From positions 414,001 to 478,000 of the forward strand of contig JAJTWR010000293.1 of the NCBI GenBank assembly GCA_021613335.1: a DNA stretch of 64,000 bases. Reading direction: 5' to 3'. Below, in pieces: positions 35,302 to 46,476 of the stretch. The notes beneath the pieces are model-generated. The model ran no database searches. It was given only the letters and a program-made list of their open reading frames with translations, and was not told where the DNA came from. Origin of the DNA: Whitmania pigra (Eukaryota; Annelida; Clitellata; Hirudinida; Haemopidae). Position numbers and translations under genes: made by a program. The first letter of the stretch is position 1, and each line of letters opens with the position of its first letter.

Positions 35302-38300
35302 TCACAAGAGTCCTTGTCTCCTGAGGTCATCAAATGTCTTCTTAGTGACCACATTCCCACTTGAATCTTCAAATTCCTCCTAACATCAAAATACATTGTT
35401 AATCAGTTAACAATAATTAATTAAGCTATAATAACAATGCTTGTTAACCGGTGACAAAATTAACACTTATTTTAGTAACGTCCATTACATAACTAGATGA
35501 TCAGGACTTAGTATCTGCTTAACAACTGTGAGTTATCTTGCAGTTTTAGCATGGCGACGTTCAACAAGTAATATATGCAGCTATATCAGAACAGAAAAAT
35601 AAAGCTTTAAACCATACTTCAGTATCTGGCCTCCATCTCTCCACTTCTTTAGATGCTTTTAATTTCTGCCACACTGAAAATACAATTGAAAATCTATTAA
35701 AAAATTCAAAATCTAAGTGCTGCTAATAAAAATTATCGTTCACTCGTGCTTAAAGATTAAAATGGTCAACTACAAACATGCAATAGCATCTTCAATAAGG
35801 GTAACATTGGCAAAATGGGCTGTGTTTGGCACTCCGAGGCACCTCATTCCATGGGCATGCCTCCACTCTGCAAAATGTCTCTGGAAGACCTTGGGCCCCC
35901 TGTAGGTATAATTTCCACAGATCTCGCAGGTATAGCTGATGTTCAGGCCATGCAGCTTGTACAGCCAGTAAGGGATCGGTTTACCATCCCAGCCTAAAGG
36001 AAGGTTCTTTGGATTGTAGGGAACATCATTGTCTTCATTGTCAGACTCATTGTCTGAGACGACCTCATCATCGGATTCCTCTCTTTCGTTGACCGTCCTC
36101 GCCTGCTTCCTCTGGATGTTGTCCTTGGTAGCAGCTCTCTCCTCTCCCAAAAGTTCAATCAGTCCACAAGTCTGGGCCTCCAAAAAAGCAATATCTTTCA
36201 AGGCTTCAGAATCCCTGCATGCAAAATAGTATTTTATTGAGCAGTTCAAAACGTGGTGGAACGATGAATTGTGATTCAATCCAGTGATTGGGATTAATTT
36301 ATTCTTGATGACTCTAAGCTCTTATCTTAATGATTATAATATTACATATTTACATCCAACATGACTTATTAAATCAACTGTCTTATTTTATGTTTCAAGT
36401 CACAGGTAATTAACAATTAATTATTAGAAACCAGTCGTGTTACTCCAGGTGAATGGTTTCAAACATTGGTTCAATCTTTGATGCTTTGCTTAAGGCATCT
36501 TATTAGTTATTTATTAACCACTGCTATTTATTAATATTATTATTAAAAATGTTCAACAATATGTTAATTAAGTCCAACCTTGTCTTCCCAGCTTTGCCAG
36601 GCTTTGATTTGGCCAGTAGGGTCTGATTGATGTCATTCAAGTCTTTTCCTTTGCAGGAAAAGAGTCTTTGTGCTCTCTCTTCCAAAGTCCTGAGGATAAA
36701 GTAGTTTTAAATGTTTTAGTTTTTAATTATTAAAATTATCAAATTATTAAAGTTTTAATGGAATGATAATTGAATAACTTGCCCGCCACGTTTGAGACCA
36801 AGGGCCATGAGGGCCGACTTGAGACGATCCAAACCCAATGATGCCAACTCCTGAATTGAAAAATGGCATTATGGCTTTTTTTATAACTTTATTCACCCTG
36901 AATATACATTTATCTACATTATAGATATTCTATATTAACCAAGGCTTATTATATATTCAACTACATCTAAGTGACAGTTTTTATTCCATTAACAAATCAT
37001 TTTAATAATATTAAATATTATTATTAGTTACTCTCACGAATAAACGTGAACATTACCTCCCAAGACGAGAATGTTGACAGGTCCAGATGTGCTCCCGTGT
37101 GTGCCAAAGCACCCGAAGCTTCTTTCTGAGAGCATTTATTAAAATTTGAATTCACACAATTTCTTCAATCATTTAGGCATTAATAAACGTGTACCAAAGA
37201 AAAATTCATTAATTCAGTAGTTTCTCATTGTTTTGAAAATGATTTCTAATCAGCCTACTAAAACAGAAAATATTGTTGTACAATGAAGAAATTAATCTTT
37301 TGGAGATTAATTACACAATTTAAAATTTTGTTGACAGGTCCAGATGTGCTCCCCCATGAATTAGAATAATTAAAATTTAAATACAATAACATAACAAACA
37401 GCATGATAAATATGATAATTTATTAATAATCAAATTATGACAATGTAATCTAATTTTAATACATAATAACACAACTCACAGGCCACCCAGGACAAGTACC
37501 TTCTGCCCAATCTTTCTCAAAAGCTATTGCTACCTTCTCTGTTTGCTGCCAAATAAAAATGTATTCAAGAAATAGAGGTATACTGAATGTTTAATATAAT
37601 TTGATATACAGATAGTTAGATGTATGATACTCATTTTTAACACAGAACAGCCTGAGAAACGCACCTTTGCAATGTCAAACAATGGCTTCACTCGAGACAG
37701 ATAATCCTCCAGGTAAGTCAAAAGAGCAACCAAGTAACTACAAAATGGAAGAATTAATTAATGATTAAAACACACATTATATATTGTTTGGAAAAAGAGA
37801 AAAAATACTAGCTATCAATATAATTAATAATATGAAGTCGACAGCATTATTTTGACATACTTGATTAGTTTAAACAACTTTACTAACTCTTTGTAAGCTG
37901 AGTTTTTTCTGTCCTTTGGAATGTCAAAGAAGCAGTCAAAACTCGAGAGGTAAGTTAGGTAGTCCACTCTCTAAAAATAAAAAGGTACAGCATAAAAACA
38001 ACAAATAAATCCAAAATTTATAAAAAAAAATCCAAACACATTTAAAATTGTACAAAAATCAAACCCAAATATAAACAAAAGTTTTTCTCTTGTTAATGTA
38101 ATTTATCGATGTTTTACCGTCAACCGATTGGCGGTGGAAATTTAAATGTTAAGTTGTTTGATGGGCATTTCTGGATGTTGTTTGTTTATATATTATTACA
38201 AGTGGATTAAAATAAATAAAGCTATAAAATTTATTATAAAAGCAATCCTGACTTACCTCGACTCCTTTGAGGTTGATGAACATGTTGTACATCTCGTGCA

Positions 38301-40443
38301 GGTCGAGGTACTTGCCATAACCCTCCTCATCAGTGAAAGGCACGAGGTCTTTAATAGGAAATTCATTTACTAATCAGTTAATAATTAGTCAACCAATTAC
38401 ATGATCTTTTAAGAAATTGATGTGAAATAATCAAAATCATCATCATCATCACAGAATAATGAAACGATTCCCCACCTAGATTCTCTTCTGTATTTTCGCG
38501 AGATTTTGCAAGTTCGTCAAACTCCACGCACATTGGAATGCAGATCTGAAAATAAGTTTAAAATACAAGTAATTAGAAATTAACTAACCAACAAATTTAA
38601 ATTTACAAAAATAAGCACTTAAATAATTATCAAAAAACCACAATTACTGCTAGGGCACCTGATAACACCAATTACAAATCAAAGCACAAATACAAAATAT
38701 TTAAATGTCGTTAAAACCACTTAGATTTAAGCTTGGCTGTCTGGATTAATTTTAAAATAATGAATCCACAACACTATGATCTCACCTCGTTTGGATGTTT
38801 GCGATGGAAATCCTTGAGCGACTTCAGCCGGTTGTAAAACTCGGCAAACTCGTTGGGACCCGACAGAGCAGCTATTTCTTCTTTTCTCAGTCTAAAATTG
38901 GAATCAAAGCAATTGGACAACATTAAAAATAACTTGAAATTAATTTTAAAAAAGCAGGTAATTGTAAGTCATTCATAATTTAAAGTTCATCGATTATTTA
39001 TTACTTAACATAACATAACATAACATAACAATTATTTATAGTGGTTAAGAAGACCTGGATCTGTGTAATAACCACTCTTTTTAGTCCTAATATCCGAATT
39101 TACTTAAATAAATTTTGAATTTATCTATTGTGTCAGCATGGATGGTTTCCTTATCTAGTTTATTCCATAAGGAAACCACCCTTGAACTGAAATAATTGTT
39201 TTTCAAGTTTCCCGAAGCCTTCCTGTATAATTTACAATCGTGCCCTCTAGTAGAAACACTTTTTGTGGCTTCGAAAAACTGTTCAGGCAAAAGGCCTTCC
39301 CTTCCCGATAAAATTTTGAATGCCTCGATGAGGTCCCCTCTACTTCTTCTCTTTTCCAGAGTCGTTAATTTACATCTATTTAATCTTTCCTCGTAACTAA
39401 GCTTTCCAAAACCATCTATCATCCTGGTTGCCCTTCTTTGTACTCTTTCCAACATCTCTACATCCTTCCTCAAATGAGGGTTCCATACTTGCACACAGTA
39501 CTCAAGGTTACTTGCAGGCAGTAAATCATGAACATGTTGTGCTCATTCAAGAAGATTGACAACAGCATCACATATGAATTATAAGCACATAATTAGCATT
39601 AATTAGTCCATAAATGTATTTTTAGTCAAGGCAACCCACCCATCCTTGTCATCATAGAGGCTTCTCAGCTCTCTGACATTTTCTAAAGATCTCTAAAAAT
39701 GCAAAATAAAATACATTTTAACAAACAAATAATGCTTTAAGCATTCATGTTAACTAACATTGTGTAAGAATATATTATAACATATTTACAAATTAATCAG
39801 TGATAATGTATTGTCACCCTTGTCACTCACCTCCATAAGGATTTTCATTCTATAATCAGAATTGATCTGTTCTCTTTTCTAAAAAAAAGCAATTGAATTT
39901 ATCTAATTGTTGGCCATTATGACATAATTGTAACCACTCAGGTTAGTGTGCTTCAAGTAATTAATGAAATAACATTTGTGCAAAGATCTAAAGTGTCGTT
40001 CCAAAATAATTTACCAAACATAAAAAAATTTAATTTTTTAATTAAATTAATTAATTTTTCTGGAAGAGATTCATTTGAGTTGTCATTAAGTTGGTCAATG
40101 GGTGCCTTGAGCTATTATTTTTAAAATATGTCCACAAGCAAATTTTTGTATTTCCCTCCTGATATGGATTTATTTACTATTTGAAAGAATTCATTTGGAA
40201 ATGTATGTTTTGACGATCATAAGCATTAATTAGTATTAGCATTTATTATCAGTTAGTAACCTTTATGCAGGATGATTGTGAATTGAAATGTGATTCAAAT
40301 ATGAATTTTGTCATAGGAAAGTGTTGCTTCAAGGAACTCACACTTTTCTTTGGATGTAGAGCCTCTTTTACCGTGGCTTCTGATAATCGTTCTGCCATCT
40401 CATGGCATGATCTTTGCAATTCAAGAATGCTGCTATCGGCCAT
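35302..40443 (-). CDS. SF3A3: Splicing factor 3A subunit 3 (SF3a60/SAP61)
   Basis: Exons from high to low: 40342-40443, 39831-39878, 39640-39692, 38786-38891, 38476-38545, 38257-38348, 37888-37970, 37665-37737, 37480-37545, 37057-37125, 36783-36850, 36579-36689, 35778-36214, 35618-35673 and 35302-35379. All join in phase to 503 aa, the family's normal length (about 501). The start is MADSSILELQRSCHEMAERL. Recognised blocks include REQINSDYRMK, LYDDKDGLRKEEIAALSGP, FTDEEGYGKYLDLHEMY, GALAHTGAHLDLSTFSSWE and YNPKNLPLGWDGKPIPYWLY. The C-terminal matrin-type C2H2 zinc finger is CEICGNYTYRGPKVFQRHF...H. The end is DLRRQGLL. SF3A3 is part of the U2 snRNP SF3a complex and is needed for branch-site recognition in the nucleus. 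The intron after exon 11 has a GC donor (GCAAGT). One intron carries a LINE tail. Confidence 0.96.
39005..39500 (-). mobile_element. 5'-truncated LINE 3' end in an SF3A3 intron
   Basis: On the minus strand, 39494 to 39087 encodes 135 uninterrupted residues of a non-LTR retrotransposon C-terminus: MQVWNPHLRKDVEMLERVQR, then RRATRMIDGF, LSYEERL, LEKRRSRGDLIEAFKI, SSRVVSLWNKL and a final FKIYLSKFGY. This is the typical post-RT region of CR1/Rex/jockey-like elements. The 3' side ends in a (TGTTA)n microsatellite tail (about 39004-39030 on plus as aacat repeats). The frame is intact but most of the RT and endonuclease are lost, the usual 5' truncation on target-primed insertion. It differs from the LINE in POLG in tail and sequence. 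Confidence 0.88.
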
Positions 40444-42502
40444 TTTATGAATTAACGATGTTTTCCTTTCGAAGAAAACAACCTTCCAATTTCGCTCGGC
40501 CAAACAAGACTAAGAACGCCTGCAATATCAAATTTGATATATAAATATTAATTCGTCTTAAACTCCTCTCAGCATAAAAAATAATTTTTTTAAATAAAAT
40601 AACATAATATGTTACAATAACATTTTACAGATTTTATATAAATAAATTATTTTTTTAAATAAAATAACATAATATGTTACAATAACATTTTACAGATTTT
40701 ATATAAATAAATTATTAATCCTGAGTGAGATATTACAACTCTAGTGGGCAAAAAATTTATCATAGATATATAAGTTATTATTATTATATTTACAATTTTA
40801 ATAATGAATTCCGTCAGTCAAATTCATTTTGCGTAATCAAACCTCAATTTCTGAATATTACCCTCGGTAATATTTTTAAAAGGTTAACTAATGCCATGAA
40901 CCACCTCCACTTAAATATAGGAACTTGTGAACAATCAAAAACTTAAATTACGCTATTATGAATGGATTTCATGTGAAGTTCCATGCTATTCGAGAAGCAA
41001 GAAGGGCGCCCTGCTAAATCAAGCAGTGACACAAATTAATTTTAAAAAATGCAATTTAAGCAAAATTAATTTTACATATTTATAGAAAGTGTCATGTTTC
41101 ATTAGAAAAAAAACCATCAGTTGGTGAAGTGAAAGTCATCAATGATGCATTTTCAAAGTTTTGTCACACATATTTACCATTCGAGGAACTGTTGGAATAT
41201 TTGCCAACCATTCAACCAAATACATTTGCTCTTCACCTTTGCACCTAGTAGCAAAATCTCATAAAAGGCTAACCAGCCACTTCAATGCTCTGCTAATAAA
41301 GGCTCAGAACCGCTCCCATTACAGACAAGTCAGCACCTTAATTATCAAATGCGGCCATTTAAAAGTGATTACCATAACCTGCATTTTTTCACGTTTTGTT
41401 GCATTCAGAATTCTTGTAAGACACGATTATCATCATAACCATTTGTGAAAAAAATAATTATTAGGCTTTGAAGTCTTAATAATCTGATTAGACTGTGCTG
41501 ATTAAATTTCTTAAAATGACATTTATGTAACGTTAGCATCTATTGTTTATACATAAACATTTATGCAATTTACTTATTAGTTTTTACAATAAATAAATAT
41601 TCTTTAATTGCATTATAATCTAGTATTTAGGTTCAATGGTGGTTTTGGATCAAATTGTAAATGCCATAAAAGTTTCAGGTTCTCAAATTATCTCAAAATC
41701 TTAGAGCAAACATTCTTAAATTCCACAACATTATCCCATGATTTATCTATTAATAATAACGCGACAGTGCACGTTTATGCAGATATTGCAAATGTATCTC
41801 AACAAAAAACATTTCCTCTTAGCAGCAGCAGTTTTGTTTTGTATGTTTTATATGTTTTTACCAAACAACTTGCGATTGTTTCCAAGTCATTTCACTTTTC
41901 TAGCAAGCAGGTACGAACGTCGCTACGGAGGGTCGCCAGAAAAACCGGTCGCTGCCGATTGTGGCGAGTCAGCATCACTTTAGACCAAGTCGTGCTTAAA
42001 TAGTGTTTCTATGCAATCGTAGTAAGGTCCGGGCACGTAAACAACTTCTCTCATGAGAATACCTCTGAGGATTGGCCTGAAAATCAAATGGATTCGAATC
42101 CGGGAGCGTTTTCCTATGAAGGTAGGATAGGAACTCGTTTAGAGTTTTTAAATTTTTTTGACATCGTGTATCTTTTATTTAACGATTACAAATTTTAGAC
42201 ACAGATTGCAAATTGTATGAGATAGGACAAGTAGGGTGCGAGAGTATTTTATAAACGTCCATTTCATAATTAGATATTACAAGTAGGGGAGCTGGGTTTT
42301 TTTTATTAAGAAACTAGGAAGGTGACTAAAATCTACCCGCTTTTGATCTAAGAATACATGAACATGTTCTTCAAATGTTATTTCGAATGTGCTTGCTTTC
42401 GGGACAATGTAGCAGATAAGGCGTCAAGTATTCCATTAGCATTGTTCGATAGTCTGCTGTGACTAAGACCCCATTTAACGTATAAAACATGCTCTGAACA
42501 GA
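40444..42502. other. Intergenic region with 65-bp tandem duplication
   Basis: Contains the SF3A3 promoter side. A 65-bp tandem duplication spans about 40585-40715 (units share TAAATAAAATAACATAATAT). At about 41110-41245 an open stretch reads VGEVKVINDAFSKFCHTYLP and continues EELLEYLPTIQPNTFALHLC before a stop; it looks protein-like but is not recognised. The stretch 41900-42130 is GC-richer and may be the promoter/5'UTR of the gene at 42503: a donor-like AAGgtagga at 42120 and an acceptor-like tgaacag at 42495-42501 could bound a 5'UTR intron. Confidence 0.45.
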
Positions 42503-44035
42503 ATGTTGAACCAAGAGAACCAGGCGAGAGTTAGTGAAATAGCGCAAGTTTCTACACCGACAAGTTCTTCAGACGAAGGGATTTACACTGAAGAGGACAA
42601 CTCTCAGAGCCATAAACCTGTCGAATTTCTAAGGAGAAAAGACAGGAGCAAAAGTGAAAGCTGTCAGGAGTTCGGAAATTCCGCCTTCCAGTCAAAAACC
42701 GTGAGCGGTGATTTTGAATTCAGCGAAGAGGCGATCAAGAAGTTTGCCAAACTCAGCGGGGCCTACGAAGAGCTGTGCAAGAAGACGATAACGATCGTCC
42801 ACGCCCCGTCAGACGCCAGCATGCTAAGTGGATCTGAAAACCACGATGACGTGTTCCAATCATGCGATACTGTTCACAACCTTCCTTCCAAGTGCTCCAG
42901 GAACAACCTGCTACCCCAGCAAGACGACGATGGCCGCTGGAAACAGAGGCAGTTTCTTAATTTTCCAAGAGAAAGTCAAAGGAAAGCCGGCAGGGACTCG
43001 ATCAAGTCGGTGTCACTAAAGCCTGCCTATCGTAAGAGCATCTATAGATTGATGACGAGGATGATTGTCGAGACATTGTTGAGTTACGTGAGGAACATCG
43101 GTTGCTATCTCTTCTTCGTCTGCTTCGTCAGCATAGTTATCCTCCATCCTCAACCCGTCCTAATGTCCAGACCGGATTACGAGATCGACGTCGTATTGCT
43201 ACTCATCGGTAGTTTGATTCTTTCGTGGCAGATTTTCAACGTCATCAAGCAGGCGTTTAAGTTTAAGACTTCAGTTCTACAAGAAGTTCTCATGCACAAC
43301 CTGGCCGACGCCGAAGAGTTTGAAGAGATCGTTAGAAAGAAGAGGTCGAGTCCACCGTATTTGACCCTTGAACTGAAGGTCAAGAAGCTGTCGGCCGTAG
43401 CCTGTTTCTTGTTCAGTTGTTGCACATGTTGCAGGAGAGGAATGGACAACCTGATGCCTAAGAGGCATTGTACTGTCCTTTATTTTGATAGCTGGTTTGA
43501 CGCCTCATACATCGAATACAGAAAGGCTAGTAAGAAACCATCCGCATCGATTGAAGAAGGCCAACAGCAGAGTAGCATCTTTCAGGGGGTGATGCCCTCA
43601 ACTCCGCACATGGTGATCATCAGTAAAGACTGCAAACTCTACGACCAGACGACATCCTCTTCGATCGACCAGGAGGCAAAGACGGTCAAGACTCTCTTCT
43701 CAGAGGATTTGGAGTTAGATGAAAGTCACGTCACCTCAGAGATCAACGTTGACGTCCAGGAAGGACTGAGATTTCCCGACGTGGAGGCTTTCCTGATCGT
43801 CGACACTCTGTCTCTGGAAAGGGGAAGAAAAAACTCCAAGACATTCTTCGCCAGGCATCCCTTCTTCAGCACGAAGATGCTACTCTTCTTCTCACTTCTC
43901 GCCCTCGACAGCTTGTACTACACGATATTCCTGCTCAAATGCCTCAAGCCGACCAGATTTTGCGTCGTCAAGTACGTCAAAAGGTCAGCTCTGAGCAGAT
44001 TGGTGGAAGAAAGCAGCGACCAGGAATCATCTTGA
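42503..44035 (+). CDS. Unrecognised 510-aa multi-pass membrane protein, single coding exon
   Basis: One uninterrupted frame with clearly higher GC content than its surroundings, so a real gene is likely. Residues 1-190 are hydrophilic and Ser-rich (phosphorylation-type clusters such as SSSDEGIYTEED), predicted cytosolic. Two hydrophobic segments follow at about 196-215 and 228-248, then a soluble stretch with a Cys cluster CFLFSCCTCC (301-310, a possible palmitoylation site). A long polar domain has a DSWFDASYIEYRK stretch, and a third hydrophobic helix lies at about 457-478 in FSTKMLLFFSLLALDSLYY. The C-terminal tail is Ser/Glu-rich. I do not recognise the family; the layout (two N-terminal helices, soluble domain, C-terminal helix) is loosely like TMEM151 proteins, but no diagnostic motif was confirmed. 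The start is the first Met, immediately after an acceptor-like sequence, so upstream exons are possible. Confidence 0.75.
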   Translation: MLNQENQARVSEIAQVSTPTSSSDEGIYTEEDNSQSHKPVEFLRRKDRSKSESCQEFGNSAFQSKTVSGDFEFSEEAIKKFAKLSGAYEELCKKTITIVHAPSDASMLSGSENHDDVFQSCDTVHNLPSKCSRNNLLPQQDDDGRWKQRQFLNFPRESQRKAGRDSIKSVSLKPAYRKSIYRLMTRMIVETLLSYVRNIGCYLFFVCFVSIVILHPQPVLMSRPDYEIDVVLLLIGSLILSWQIFNVIKQAFKFKTSVLQEVLMHNLADAEEFEEIVRKKRSSPPYLTLELKVKKLSAVACFLFSCCTCCRRGMDNLMPKRHCTVLYFDSWFDASYIEYRKASKKPSASIEEGQQQSSIFQGVMPSTPHMVIISKDCKLYDQTTSSSIDQEAKTVKTLFSEDLELDESHVTSEINVDVQEGLRFPDVEAFLIVDTLSLERGRKNSKTFFARHPFFSTKMLLFFSLLALDSLYYTIFLLKCLKPTRFCVVKYVKRSALSRLVEESSDQESS

Positions 44036-46076
44036 AAACTTTCTTCGAAGGAGAAAAGATTGATTTTTTTGTTAAAAAGAAAACTAAAGAATAAAATGTT
44101 GCTTTTGCCGATCCAGCTGATGATAAAAAGTAGGAGATCAAGGATATCGAAGAGCCTCTCGACTCCCTCTGCAGAATCTGGGTTCAATCAATTTGAATCG
44201 TCCTTTTGTAACTATTGTCTTTTGTCCTATTTACTAAAAGATGTCTTATTCCTTCTCTTTATGGGGATTTACTCGCTTTAGAAGAACTCATTTGCATAAT
44301 AAATGCGACAAGCACGTGGTCCGAGCGACGTGACTGGATTGTGGCCGACAGAAAGCGGCTTATCCGGCCGCACAACTGACTTCTCTAAAGAAGCCTCGAA
44401 TATGTTCGAATCAACTGATACTTAAAAACACTTCTACGTTGTATTAGGCACGATTCTCGTTCGCCATTTTTATGCATTTTTTTTCGATTGTTCATTTTCT
44501 AAAATTCTTTACACGAGTTATTAATTTGTCTAATTTTAAATGTTTGGCAAATTCATGTCAAGTCACTCTGGGAACCTGCTTTAGACGTGTCGCTGTTTTT
44601 CTTGTTACCGCCTTCTATATTTTTCACTATAACAACATGTCTGTGCGGGAGCCTAACTTAATGGTAATAACAATAACAACAACAATAATAATAACAATAA
44701 TAATAATAATATAAACAAATAATAACAGTAATAATATAGCACGATGGCGCTAGCATCACAGACAATAGCAGACAACTAAGCCAATAAAAAATATTTAATA
44801 ATAATAATAAAAGGCCAGGTACGTTATTTCAATTACAGATACATAAATTAAAAAAAAACATTAAAAAATAAATTCATCTCAAATCATATAAATAGTACTT
44901 CAAAATTAAAAAAATTGAGTCCAATTCGCCTAAACAATAGGACACAAAAACAACAACAACGAAACAAACAAAACAATCCTGAAACCACCTTCGTGGATGA
45001 AAAATGTTGCGTTGAAATTCTTTTCTCCTTGCCATCAGGACAAACAGAACCACAAATCCACAAGCATGATTGGTTCTGAGGCTTTTCCAATTTTTTTTTT
45101 ACCACAATCTGCAGAGCCTACTTGGAAAAAACACATTTTTGAGTCTGGCAAGGGGACGCATGCGTTTGACAGACGAGTCTACAACAAAAACGGAACCACG
45201 AACAAGGACCATGAACCATGGATGACCTTGGGCAAGCATGGGCTATAAGGATCCGACGCTAGCAAGACAGGATTAAATCATAAGAGTCAATCGGATTACA
45301 ACACGTCAGCAATCAATGCCTGATTGGAAGCATTAGCAACCACAGTCTGAGGTCAGCAGATGCCTCGTTGTCAGATGCAGCGTCACTTCAGACCTGAATC
45401 ATTGGAACATGTTGCGACTGCTTTGTAACTGCATGACATCCTTTCAGCTTGTTGATTATAATAACTTCATAATATAATTAATAAATTATTTAGTAACAAC
45501 TACTCATTAGTATGTAATTAACAATATAATTAATACTCATTAGGTACTCGTAATGAATTCTTGACAGACTTAATAGGAAATTGATGCAGGACATAAGAAC
45601 AAACCTTTTTTAAAAATCTCTTTTATCTTAAAAATACCATTTAAACAAACTAACTTAAACAGACTCAATTTGACCTCCATGTCAACCGAGGCAGCAGAGA
45701 AGAGTTGAAAAGAAAAATATGAACAGAGTACCAGAGGTTCTCAGGCACAACAATGCAGGTTTTCAGAGAAACTGTTGCATAGAAAGCTCGAACGACGATG
45801 ATTCGGCATCAACAACAACAACATCAACAACAACAATATCTGTACGTCAACAACTGATATAAATACAACATCAAGCCATCATCTTCGTAGATATTAATTA
45901 CAATATCAAAAGTAATGACAATAACAACGACTGCCATCATCATCATCATCATCATCATCACCACCACCACCACCACCACCACCACCACCACCACCACCAC
46001 CACCACACCACCACCACCACCATTAGCATCACAACCAAAGTCATCATCATAGTAAACATTATTATCATCATCATCA
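44036..46076. other. Intergenic DNA between the membrane-protein gene and PLCB
   Basis: The first about 250 bp is probably the 3'UTR of the upstream gene; AATAAA-type signals lie at about 44091 and 44299. The rest is AT-rich with short AAT/AAC repeats (44660-44740). No gene was recognised. Confidence 0.5.
45935..46022. repeat. (CAT)n-(CAC)n microsatellite beside the PLCB stop codon
   Basis: (CAT)n at about 45938-45960 passes directly into (CAC)n to about 46020, with one frame slip at about 46005. On the minus strand it lies in the presumed PLCB 3'UTR, within 150 bp of the stop, as GTG/ATG repeats. Confidence 0.9.
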
Positions 46077-46440
46077 TCAAAGTCTCGTTTCTTCAATGAT
46101 CTTGAAATGGGAACGATTTGGACTGGCGACTGGCGTCTTGTCCTTGGCAAAGGTGTTGTTAAACTTTCGGGCGAAGGATTCTCTCAGCTGCTGTTCTGCC
46201 TGCAGTTGGAAGAAAAAGAAACTTTTATTATAACTCTAAAAGGTTATTATGTAAATGGTAATACGATAACTATGAATTAAGCATAATTGTGAACCATGTG
46301 GAATATATGTGGAAATAATTGTTCAAATACCATAATAATCAACCCCACCAACAGCAACAGCCATGCCAGGGTAGTTGTTAAACAACAACAACAACAAAAA
46401 CAATAGCAGCAGCAACAACAACAACACTTTAATAGTAGTA

Positions 46441-46476
<36 letters not shown>

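Noticed and set aside
42053..42120. Possible upstream coding exon of the 510-aa gene (reading EDWPENQMDSNPGAFSYE before a gtagga donor)
   Set aside because: Its phase does not fit the frame starting at 42503 through the acceptor at 42501, so I left it as possible 5'UTR.
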